From Alphaproteobacteria bacterium (GTDB lineage Bacteria; Pseudomonadota; Alphaproteobacteria; JAEULC01): a stretch of 5,852 nucleotides of DNA. The notes under the pieces are model-generated. The model did not search any database. It saw only the letters and a program-made list of their open reading frames with translations, and was not told the DNA's origin. Every line of letters begins with the position of its first letter. Positions within the stretch are counted from its first letter, which is position 1. This document shows positions 1 to 5,356 of the stretch, piece by piece. The DNA is taken from NCBI GenBank assembly GCA_020851015.1, contig JADZDN010000409.1, positions 1-5,852 of the forward strand, given 5' to 3'. Both the position numbers and the translations under genes were made by a program.

Positions 1-325
<325 letters not shown>

Positions 326-332
326 TCGCGTC

Positions 333-1241
333 GTGAGCGACCTCGACGCGCTGGCGGCGGGGGGAAAGCCCGCGCTGGCGCGGGCGCTGGCGGATATCGA
401 GCGCGAGCCCGACGCGGCGGCGACGCTGGCCCTGCTCGACGCGGCCTACAGCCGGCCGCGCGCGCGCGTGGTGGGCCTCACCGGACCGCCCGGCGTCGGC
501 AAGTCGACGCTGATCGGCGCCTTGATCGCGGCCTGGCGGCAGCAGGGGCGCAGCGTCGGCGTGCTGGCGGTCGATCCCTCCAGCCGGCGCAGCGGCGGCG
601 CGCTCCTGGGCGACCGCGCGCGCATCGCCACCGATCCGGCGGACGACGGCGTGTTCGTGCGCTCGCTGGCGGCGCGCGACCGCCTGGGCGGGCTCGCCGA
701 CCTCGCCATGCCGGCGACGATCCTGTTGCGCGCGATGTTCGACGTGGCGGTGGTGGAGACCGTCGGCGGCGGCCAGTCCGAGACCGAGATCGCCGAGCTG
801 GCCGACACGGTCGTGCTGTGCGTCCAGCCCGGCTCGGGCGACAGTTTGCAATACATGAAGGCCGGCATCGCCGAGGCGCCGGACATCGTCGCCGTCACCA
901 AGGGCGATCTGGGTTCCATGGCCCAGCGCGCGGCCGCCGATGTGCGCGCCGGCCTCGGCCACGCGGCACCGGGCGACTGGTCGCCCGCGATCGAGATCGT
1001 GGCGGCGCCGCGCGGCCAGGGCATCGACACGCTGATCGGCGAGATCGACCGCCATGTCGCGTGGCTCGATGGCGAACGGCTGGCGGCGCGCCGCGCGGCG
1101 CAGGCCAGGCACTGGCTGGAGCTCGCCATACGCGAACGCTTCGGCCGCGAGGGCCTTAGCCGCGCCGGCGCGCTCGACCTGGCGCCGGGCGAGTCGCCGT
1201 TCGGACGATTGCGCGCGATCACGAAATCCCTCGCCCGCTGA
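333..1241 (+). CDS. meaB: MeaB/ArgK-family P-loop GTPase (acyl-CoA mutase chaperone type)
   Basis: This is a 302-aa cytoplasmic G3E-family GTPase. MeaB proteins bind B12-dependent methylmalonyl-CoA (or related) mutases and use GTP to gate cofactor loading and protect the enzyme. Visible motifs are Walker A GPPGVGKST at residues 51-59, the VDPSSRRSGGALLGDR block at 80-95 (family-typical), ETVGGGQSE at 142-150 (usually ETVGVGQSE), QPGSGDSLQYMKAGI at 165-179, and a G4 motif TKGD at 189-192 (usually NKxD). I chose GTG at 333 because it follows the ppdK stop by 7 bases. An in-frame ATG at 189 would read through the conserved PPDK C-terminus, and its extra residues are compositional junk. No good Shine-Dalgarno precedes 333, so translational coupling to ppdK is inferred. 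At 302 aa it is shorter than E. coli ArgK (331 aa), and its last three codons plus stop lie in a palindromic repeat. No mutase gene is in view, so the mutase partner is unproven. Confidence 0.9.
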   Translation: MSDLDALAAGGKPALARALADIEREPDAAATLALLDAAYSRPRARVVGLTGPPGVGKSTLIGALIAAWRQQGRSVGVLAVDPSSRRSGGALLGDRARIATDPADDGVFVRSLAARDRLGGLADLAMPATILLRAMFDVAVVETVGGGQSETEIAELADTVVLCVQPGSGDSLQYMKAGIAEAPDIVAVTKGDLGSMAQRAAADVRAGLGHAAPGDWSPAIEIVAAPRGQGIDTLIGEIDRHVAWLDGERLAARRAAQARHWLELAIRERFGREGLSRAGALDLAPGESPFGRLRAITKSLAR

Positions 1242-1357
1242 AAGCGGGAGAGGGCGGGGCCCAAGGCCGTCAGGCCTTGGGAGGGTGAGGGCACGGCGCC
1301 GGCCCTCACCCGGCTCGCTGTCGCTCACCACCCTCTCCCGACTTCGTCGGGCGAGGG
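1228..1357. repeat. 130-bp composite palindromic (REP/MITE-like) intergenic element
   Basis: The element consists of three successive features between two related end hairpins. Hairpin 1 (1228-1254) is CCCTC-g-CCCGCT-gaa-AGCGGG-a-GAGGG. Hairpin 2 (1260-1281) has a perfect 9-bp stem CCCAAGGCC/GGCCTTGGG with loop GTCA. Hairpin 3 (1283-1311) has a perfect 10-bp stem GGGTGAGGGC/GCCCTCACCC with a 9-nt loop. Hairpin 4 (1331-1357) is CCCTC-t-CCCGAC-ttc-GTCGGG-c-GAGGG. The reverse complement of hairpin 4 matches hairpin 1 at 23 of 27 bases, with the four differences forming two compensated base pairs, so the ends are inverted copies. Elements with CCCTCTCCC/CCCTCACCC arms are commonly dispersed in proteobacterial intergenic DNA. 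It separates convergent meaB and yacG, contains the meaB stop (1239-1241) and ends 8 bases from the yacG stop. No T-run follows any stem, so a role as intrinsic terminator is uncertain; transcript-end protection or Rho-linked ends are alternatives. No target-site duplication is evident. Confidence 0.9.
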
Positions 1358-1365
1358 GTGTTCCT

Positions 1366-1575
1366 TCAGTCCTCTTGCTCGCTGTCCGGCTTGTCGTCGA
1401 CGGGGATGCGGTATTCGCCGCCGACCCAGCGCGCCAGGTCGATATCGGCGCAGTGCTTCGAGCAGAACGGCCGGAAGCGCAGCACGGCCGGCCGGCGGCA
1501 GATCGGGCAGCGCGTCTTCAGAATCGTGACCTTGTCGTCGGGATTCTCGGCCACCGCCTCACTCCCTTGCGACAT
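1366..1575 (-). CDS. yacG: YacG family zinc-finger DNA gyrase inhibitor
   Basis: This small zinc-binding protein is 69 aa from the ATG at 1575, or 62 aa from a GTG at 1554. In E. coli, YacG (65 aa) binds the GyrB C-terminal region and inhibits gyrase DNA binding. The family's four-cysteine zinc site is intact: CPIC at residues 23-26 and C38-x3-C42 in FCSKHC. It is followed by the hallmark ADIDLARWVGGEYRIP and an acidic tail rich in D, E and Q. The ATG version overlaps the end of the upstream RNase gene by 17 bases and has no Shine-Dalgarno. The in-frame GTG at codon 8 has AAGGGAG seven bases upstream and begins 4 bases after the RNase stop, so GTG at 1554 is at least as likely. It is the last gene of the infA-maf-RNase-yacG cluster, and its stop lies 8 bases from the palindromic element. 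Confidence 0.93.
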   Translation of the reverse strand: MSQGSEAVAENPDDKVTILKTRCPICRRPAVLRFRPFCSKHCADIDLARWVGGEYRIPVDDKPDSEQED

Positions 1576-2926
1576 CGAACCGGCCGGGCTGCAAGTCCGG
1601 GTCGGCGACCAGGCCGATCTTCGCCCCGACGCGCTCGCGCAGGCTCGCCAGGGTCTCCGCCGCCGTTTCCAGCCCGGCGACCGCGGCCGGGCTTGCCCGC
1701 GCGCGCAGCGCCCGGCCCGGCGCGGCGTCGGCTTCCCTCAATATGGCCCGCGCCAGCGCGAATCCCAGGGTCGCGGCCGTGAAGCCGGGCTGGTCGTCGC
1801 GGGGCTCGGCCAGCAGATGCTTCAGCGAGGGCCTGAGGCGCTTGCGGGTCAGCTCGACCAGCCCGGCCGGCGTCAGGCCCAGCACGTCGACCTGCTGCGG
1901 GTCTGGGGCGCAGGCGCGGCGCAGCGTCTCCACCGTGCGGCGGCGATGGTCGGGCCGCGCCATGCGCAGGAAGTCCACCACCACGATGCCGCCGATGTCG
2001 CGCAGGCGCAATTGCCGCGCGATCTCGCCGGCCGCCTCGAGGTTGACCTGGAAGGCCAGGTCGGCCTGCTGCCCCATGCCGGCCTGCGCCGCCATGTCCA
2101 CGTCGATGGCGGTCATCGATTCCAATTCGTCGATCGCGATCGCGCCGCCGCGCGGCAGGCGTATGCGCCGCGACAGCGCTTCGGCGATCTGCTCCTCGGC
2201 GTCGTGGCGCTGGAACAGCGACCCGCCGCGGTGATGCGACAGCAGCGGGGCCAGCGAAGGCGCCTCGGCCTTGATGCGGTTCATGGTCCGCGCGTCGTCG
2301 AACCGCACGGCCGCCAGCGTCGCCGTGTGGTCCAGGATCGCGCGCAGCACCGGGTCCGGCGCGGGCCGGACCACCGACGGCACGGCGCCCGCCTTTTCGC
2401 GCGCCTGGCGCCAGGCGTCGACCAGCCCCTGCGCCTCGGCCAGCAGCGCGGCCGGCTCGGCCTCCGCTGCCGCGGGATGCAGCAGGAACCCGTCGCGCGC
2501 CGTGTCGACCGGCGCCAGCGCGGCTGCCAGCCGCGCGAATTCCTCGGGGTCCAGCCGCCGGGTCCGCTCCAGCCCGGGCTGCCCCAGGCGCAGGGTCAGG
2601 CGCTGGCCCACGATCGCCGGCCGGTCGCTGAGGCCCGCGCCCTTGTCGTCGACCGCGTCCTTGGCGACCTGCACGACGATCGCCGCACCCTCGGCCGGCG
2701 GCTTCGCACCCTTGCGCAAGGACAGGAACCCTGCCTTCGCCTGGCCGATCTCGACGAACGCAGCGCCCTGGTCGCGGCGCAGCGCGGTGACGCGGCCGCG
2801 GATGATCGCGCCGACCATGCTCGCGCGCTCCGGGCGGATGATGCGCAGCTCGACCAGCCGTCCCTTCGCCAGCAGCGCCGCGCGCGTCTCGCCCGGCAGG
2901 TGGTCGACCAGGATCTCGTCGATCAT
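1559..2926 (-). CDS. rng: RNase E/G family endoribonuclease, short divergent form
   Basis: This 455-aa protein resembles RNase G (489 aa in E. coli), an endonuclease for 16S rRNA 5' maturation and mRNA decay. An S1-like domain spans about residues 37-115 (GRVTALRRDQGAAFVEIG), with F57 and F67 at the positions of the RNA-contacting phenylalanines of RNase E. The DNase I-like catalytic core has GGAIAIDELESMTAIDVD at 260-277 and NLEAAGEIARQLRLRDIGG at 295-313, then VVVDF. D275 and D318 correspond to catalytic Asp303 and Asp346 of RNase E. The Asn after the first Asp (Asn305) is D277 here. The 5'-monophosphate sensor RTA is replaced by LHPAA (149-153), and the CPxC zinc link expected after RKRLRPSL (361-368) is absent. 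The ATG at 2926 overlaps the maf stop as ATGA. A longer in-frame opening to 3247 merely runs antiparallel through maf codons and is rejected. It is probably a paralogue or specialised form rather than the main RNase E; activity is inferred. Confidence 0.9.
   Translation of the reverse strand: MIDEILVDHLPGETRAALLAKGRLVELRIIRPERASMVGAIIRGRVTALRRDQGAAFVEIGQAKAGFLSLRKGAKPPAEGAAIVVQVAKDAVDDKGAGLSDRPAIVGQRLTLRLGQPGLERTRRLDPEEFARLAAALAPVDTARDGFLLHPAAAEAEPAALLAEAQGLVDAWRQAREKAGAVPSVVRPAPDPVLRAILDHTATLAAVRFDDARTMNRIKAEAPSLAPLLSHHRGGSLFQRHDAEEQIAEALSRRIRLPRGGAIAIDELESMTAIDVDMAAQAGMGQQADLAFQVNLEAAGEIARQLRLRDIGGIVVVDFLRMARPDHRRRTVETLRRACAPDPQQVDVLGLTPAGLVELTRKRLRPSLKHLLAEPRDDQPGFTAATLGFALARAILREADAAPGRALRARASPAAVAGLETAAETLASLRERVGAKIGLVADPDLQPGRFDVARE
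1562..1568 (-). promoter_or_regulatory. Shine-Dalgarno favouring the GTG start of yacG
   Basis: On the minus strand AAGGGAG occupies 1568-1562. It is followed by a 7-base spacer and the in-frame GTG at 1554-1552. This is good Shine-Dalgarno spacing, whereas the upstream ATG at 1575 has only GC-rich sequence without a purine-rich box. The site lies over the last codons of the upstream RNase gene, so yacG translation could benefit from terminating ribosomes. Confidence 0.5.
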
Positions 2927-3570
2927 GGCGGCGCTGCCGCCGCCGGCTCGACCGCGTAGCCGAGACCGCGCAGCATCTGCGCCGTCTCGAACAGCGGCAG
3001 GCCGACCACGTTGGAATAGGAGCCGGTGATCTGGCGCACGAACAGCGCGGCCAGGCCCTGGATGGCGTAGCCACCGGCCTTGCCCTGCCACTCGTCGCAG
3101 GCCAGGTAGGCATCGCGCTCGGCCGCGCTCAGCTTCTTGAAGGCGACGGCGGTCGTCACCAGCCGCTCGACCATCCGGCCGCCCGGCGCGATCAGCGCGA
3201 TGCCGCCCAGCACGCGGTGGCGACGCCCGGACAAGAGGTCGAGGCATTTCGCGGCGGTCGCCCGGTCCTCGGCCTTGGGCAGGGCGCGTCGGCCGCAGGC
3301 GACGACCGTGTCGGCGGCCAGCACGAAGGCATCGGGATGGCGCGCTGCGACCGCGCGCGCTTTTTCCGCCGCCAGGCGCTTCGCCAGCGCCGGCGGCAAT
3401 TCGCCGCGGCGGGGATGCTCGTCGATGGCGGCGGGCTCGACCAGCGCGGGTGCGATGCCGACCTGGCGCAAAAGCTCGAGGCGGCGCGGCGATGCCGAAG
3501 CCAGCACCAGCACGGGCGGCCGCTGGGGTGGATCCGGCCGCCGATCCGGGCCCATCGGCCGTCCGGTCAC
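2923..3570 (-). CDS. maf: Maf-like nucleoside triphosphate pyrophosphatase
   Basis: This 215-aa cytoplasmic Maf/HAM1-fold enzyme hydrolyses (d)NTPs, typically dTTP/UTP or modified nucleotides, to the monophosphate and PPi. Motifs seen are LASASPRR at 23-30 (triphosphate-binding loop), the ID-E segment at 49-51, K70 in [22 protein letters not shown] at 83-95 with D87 as the likely catalytic base, and [14 protein letters not shown] at 159-172. [16 protein letters not shown] follows at 181-196. The E-x3-K and AIQG residues resemble the YhdE (dTTP/UTP) branch more than YceF, but specificity is inferred. The GTG start (3570-3568) overlaps the infA TGA as GTGA; an ATG five codons later (3555) is an alternative, and neither has a strong Shine-Dalgarno. 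The stop overlaps the RNase start as ATGA. The N-terminus is about 18 residues longer than the core requires, with a proline- and arginine-rich leader, which slightly favours the downstream ATG. Confidence 0.95.
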   Translation of the reverse strand: MTGRPMGPDRRPDPPQRPPVLVLASASPRRLELLRQVGIAPALVEPAAIDEHPRRGELPPALAKRLAAEKARAVAARHPDAFVLAADTVVACGRRALPKAEDRATAAKCLDLLSGRRHRVLGGIALIAPGGRMVERLVTTAVAFKKLSAAERDAYLACDEWQGKAGGYAIQGLAALFVRQITGSYSNVVGLPLFETAQMLRGLGYAVEPAAAAPP

Positions 3571-3785
3571 TTGAAGCGGAAGGTGATGCGACCCTTGGTC
3601 AGGTCGTAGGGCGTCATCTCGACGTTTACCCGGTCGCCCTGCAGCACACGGATGCGGTTCTTGCGCATCTTGCCCGAGGTATGGGCCAGCACGAGGTGCT
3701 CGTTGTCCAGTTTCACCCGGAACATCGCGTTGGGCAGGATTTCCACCACCGTGCCCGGAAACTCGATCTGGTCTTCCTTGGCCAT
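3567..3785 (-). CDS. infA: Translation initiation factor IF-1
   Basis: This 72-aa protein has exactly the usual IF-1 length. IF-1 is a single S1/OB-fold protein that occupies the 30S A site and helps IF-2 and IF-3 during initiation. The sequence runs [20 protein letters not shown], then [19 protein letters not shown] at about residues 40-58, and ends in [13 protein letters not shown], matching the family nearly throughout. The ATG at 3785 has GGAG five bases upstream. An in-frame opening to 3884 adds 33 residues with no IF-1 similarity and is rejected. It is the first gene of the minus-strand cluster and lies 105 bases downstream of the exporter stop. The stop overlaps the maf GTG. Confidence 0.98.
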   Translation of the reverse strand: MAKEDQIEFPGTVVEILPNAMFRVKLDNEHLVLAHTSGKMRKNRIRVLQGDRVNVEMTPYDLTKGRITFRFK

Positions 3786-3890
3786 CCCCTCTCCATCGAC
3801 GGCCCTTCCCCGGTCTCCCCCCGAGGATCGGCCGGCGGCATCATTAGCGCAAAGCCGGGGCCACGGAAAGCGCCGCCTGCCCACAAGCCA
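3786..3890 (-). other. Intergenic region upstream of infA
   Basis: These 105 bases separate the exporter stop from infA. A promoter for the housekeeping cluster would be expected here. The only AT-rich patch is around 3840-3845 (minus-strand AATGAT, four of six matches to a -10 box), and no convincing -35 stands at 16-18 bases from it. No clear terminator hairpin with a T-run follows the exporter gene, so read-through from the exporter into infA cannot be excluded. Confidence 0.3.
3791..3794 (-). promoter_or_regulatory. Ribosome binding site of infA
   Basis: The minus strand reads GGAGAGGGG directly before the ATG at 3785. GGAG at 3794-3791 with a 5-base spacer is a good Shine-Dalgarno. It fixes the IF-1 start at the 72-aa form, in agreement with family length. 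Confidence 0.75.
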
Positions 3891-5189
3891 TCATTGGCCG
3901 GGGGTGGGACCGTCCAGCGTATCGAACCGCAGCATGCGCGGATGGCGCCAGATCATCACCGCCACGCAGGTGACCGTCGCCATGCCGCCGGCGACGATCG
4001 CCATCGGCGCGCCAAGAAGGGCGGCGGACAGACCGGCCAGCAGCTCCCCCATGCGCGGGCCGCCGCGGAAGAACACCAAGGCGATGCTGATGACCCGGCC
4101 GCGCAGGTGCTCGGGCGTCATGGTCTGGCGCCACAGGCCGCGGATCACGGTGCCGACCGTGTCGGCCGCGCCCACCACCGTCAGCAGGGCGAAGCTCAGC
4201 CAGATCGACCGCGACAATCCGACCATCGCCGCCGCCAGCCCATAGGCCGCGACCGATCCCATCATCAGCGCGCCCTGCCGGCGCAGCCGGTGCCAATAGG
4301 CCAGCGCCAGCCCCGTCACCACCGCGCCGATCGGCTGGCCGGCCGCCAGCAGACCGTAGCCGCCGACGCCGGAATCGAACACCACCTCGGCCAGCAGCGG
4401 CAGCAGCACGCCCAGCGTGGTGAAGCAGGCGGACAGGAAATCGATCAGGAACGACCCCCACAGGATCGGCATGCCGCGGACGTATTGCAGACCCTCGACG
4501 AAGGCGGCGACGCTTGGCCGGGCGCGCGGCGCGTCGTCGGGGCGCGTTACGCGCATCAGCCTGAGGCACAGCGCGGGGATCGCGAAGAAGACCGCGATCA
4601 CGCCATAGGCCGCGACGATGGCGAAGCGGCCGATCAGCGCCGCCCCGGCGAGCGGCGCCAGGACCGCCGAGATGCGGAAGGCGAGCGAGAACAGGCTGAC
4701 CGCATGCGAAAGCTGCTCCGGCGGCACGGTCGCGGGCAGCAGCGACTGGCGCGAGGGGGTGTCGAACCCGGCCAGCGCGGCGGTCGCCGCCGAGATCAAG
4801 TACAGCAATGCGACGCCGGCAAGGCCGGCCAGCGTGACGGCGAACAGGCCGGCGGCGATGATCGCCACGCCAAGCCGCGTCCACATCATCAGTCGCCGTC
4901 GGTCCAGCGCATCGGCCAGAAGCCCGCCCCAGATGCCGAACACCAGCGTCGGCACCAAGCGTACCAGCCCGATCCCGCCCAGGCCCACCGCCGCGGCGCT
5001 GAGGTCGATCCGCGCGCCGAACAGCGACACCGTGAGGCCGGTCCCGTGCAGCAGCTCGAAAACATGCCAGTTGATCGCGAAGATCTGCATGTTCGCCGCG
5101 AAATCGGCCGTGAGCTGGGCGATCCACAGCAGGCGGAATTCGCGGTATTCCAGCGCCCCGAACCGGGGTGCAATGGCGGCAGATTGCAT
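3891..5189 (-). CDS. MFS transporter, EntS/MFS_3-like efflux family
   Basis: This 432-aa inner-membrane protein should have about 12 transmembrane segments. Hydrophobic spans include about residues 68-90, 105-136, 170-210, 243-270, 278-298, 307-325, 330-345 and 385-412. MFS motif A appears as GGLLADALDRRR at 88-99. FDTPSRQSLLPATVPPEQL at 142-160 is the hallmark of the MFS_3 group that includes enterobactin exporter EntS and many macrolide-type efflux proteins. The second-half counterpart TPEHLRGRVISI is at 358-369. These proteins usually export small molecules by proton antiport; the substrate here is unknown. I chose ATG at 5189 because it places FGALEYREFRLLWIAQL at the normal MFS N-terminus. 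A GTG extension to 5309 would add 40 arginine-rich residues without support. Shine-Dalgarno before 5189 is weak. It is transcribed toward infA and is divergent from yejB. Confidence 0.88.
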   Translation of the reverse strand: MQSAAIAPRFGALEYREFRLLWIAQLTADFAANMQIFAINWHVFELLHGTGLTVSLFGARIDLSAAAVGLGGIGLVRLVPTLVFGIWGGLLADALDRRRLMMWTRLGVAIIAAGLFAVTLAGLAGVALLYLISAATAALAGFDTPSRQSLLPATVPPEQLSHAVSLFSLAFRISAVLAPLAGAALIGRFAIVAAYGVIAVFFAIPALCLRLMRVTRPDDAPRARPSVAAFVEGLQYVRGMPILWGSFLIDFLSACFTTLGVLLPLLAEVVFDSGVGGYGLLAAGQPIGAVVTGLALAYWHRLRRQGALMMGSVAAYGLAAAMVGLSRSIWLSFALLTVVGAADTVGTVIRGLWRQTMTPEHLRGRVISIALVFFRGGPRMGELLAGLSAALLGAPMAIVAGGMATVTCVAVMIWRHPRMLRFDTLDGPTPGQ

Positions 5190-5222
5190 TGCGCTCGGAC
5201 GGAAGGTTGACTCGGGCCGACC

Positions 5223-5252
5223 ATCATGCGCCCGAACCGCGGCAAATGCCAA
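5223..5252 (-). promoter_or_regulatory. Candidate sigma70-type promoter for the MFS gene
   Basis: On the minus strand TTGGCA (5252-5247, five of six to TTGACA) is followed by an 18-base spacer and CATGAT (5228-5223, four of six to TATAAT). This would start transcription near 5216 and give a leader of roughly 27 bases before the ATG at 5189. The -35 hexamer overlaps the left arm of an inverted repeat (5249-5256), so regulation there is possible. It was found by eye only. Confidence 0.4.
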
Positions 5253-5294
5253 TCGCCGGAATGTGTTGCCGCGTGCGCGCCGAGTCGCGATTGG
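5249..5294. promoter_or_regulatory. 8-bp inverted repeat in the divergent intergenic region (possible operator)
   Basis: CCAATCGC at 5249-5256 and GCGATTGG at 5287-5294 are perfect reverse complements separated by 30 bases. They lie between the divergent exporter and yejB genes. The left arm overlaps the candidate exporter -35 box, and the right arm lies about 27 bases upstream of an AT-rich TATTAT patch (5321-5326) that could be a yejB -10 box. A pair of sites for a shared regulator is one reading; chance is another, since 8-bp matches are not rare at this composition. Confidence 0.3.
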
Positions 5295-5320
5295 GCCTTC
5301 GCGCCGCACTGCCGCTTACC

Positions 5321-5326
5321 TATTAT
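5321..5326 (+). promoter_or_regulatory. Possible -10 element upstream of yejB
   Basis: TATTAT (five of six to TATAAT) is the only AT-rich hexamer in the DNA before yejB, 30 bases upstream of the ATG at 5357. A 17-base spacer gives TTCGCG at 5298-5303, a poor -35 box. A purine-rich GGGAGA at 5338-5343 lies 13 bases before the ATG, which is long for a Shine-Dalgarno. Promoter identity is therefore tentative. Confidence 0.3.
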
Positions 5327-5356
5327 CGCCTTGTCCCGGGAGAACCGTTCCGTCCG

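Noticed and set aside
1260..1281. Perfect 9-bp hairpin as an intrinsic terminator of meaB or yacG
   Set aside because: No T-run follows the stem on either strand, and it is part of the larger palindromic element; kept as a repeat only.
1358..2959. A 533-codon plus-strand open frame opposite yacG and the RNase gene
   Set aside because: It is a composition-driven shadow: Arg/Gln/His-rich, no motif, and fully covered by conserved genes on the other strand.
2927..3247. N-terminal extension of the RNase E/G frame through maf
   Set aside because: The added 107 residues are an out-of-frame reading of conserved maf codons; the ATG at 2926 gives the normal family start and an ATGA junction.
3786..3884. 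A 33-residue N-terminal extension of IF-1
   Set aside because: IF-1 is 72 aa across bacteria, and a good Shine-Dalgarno sits directly before the ATG at 3785.
3450..5210. A 586-codon plus-strand open frame opposite maf, infA and the exporter
   Set aside because: It is antisense to three recognisable genes and its translation is rich in His, Gln, Arg and Asp with no domain pattern, as expected from the complement of GC-rich codons.
5190..5309. A 40-residue GTG-initiated extension of the MFS protein
   Set aside because: It is arginine-rich, without a signal or family match, and would run through the candidate promoter; the ATG at 5189 fits the MFS N-terminus.
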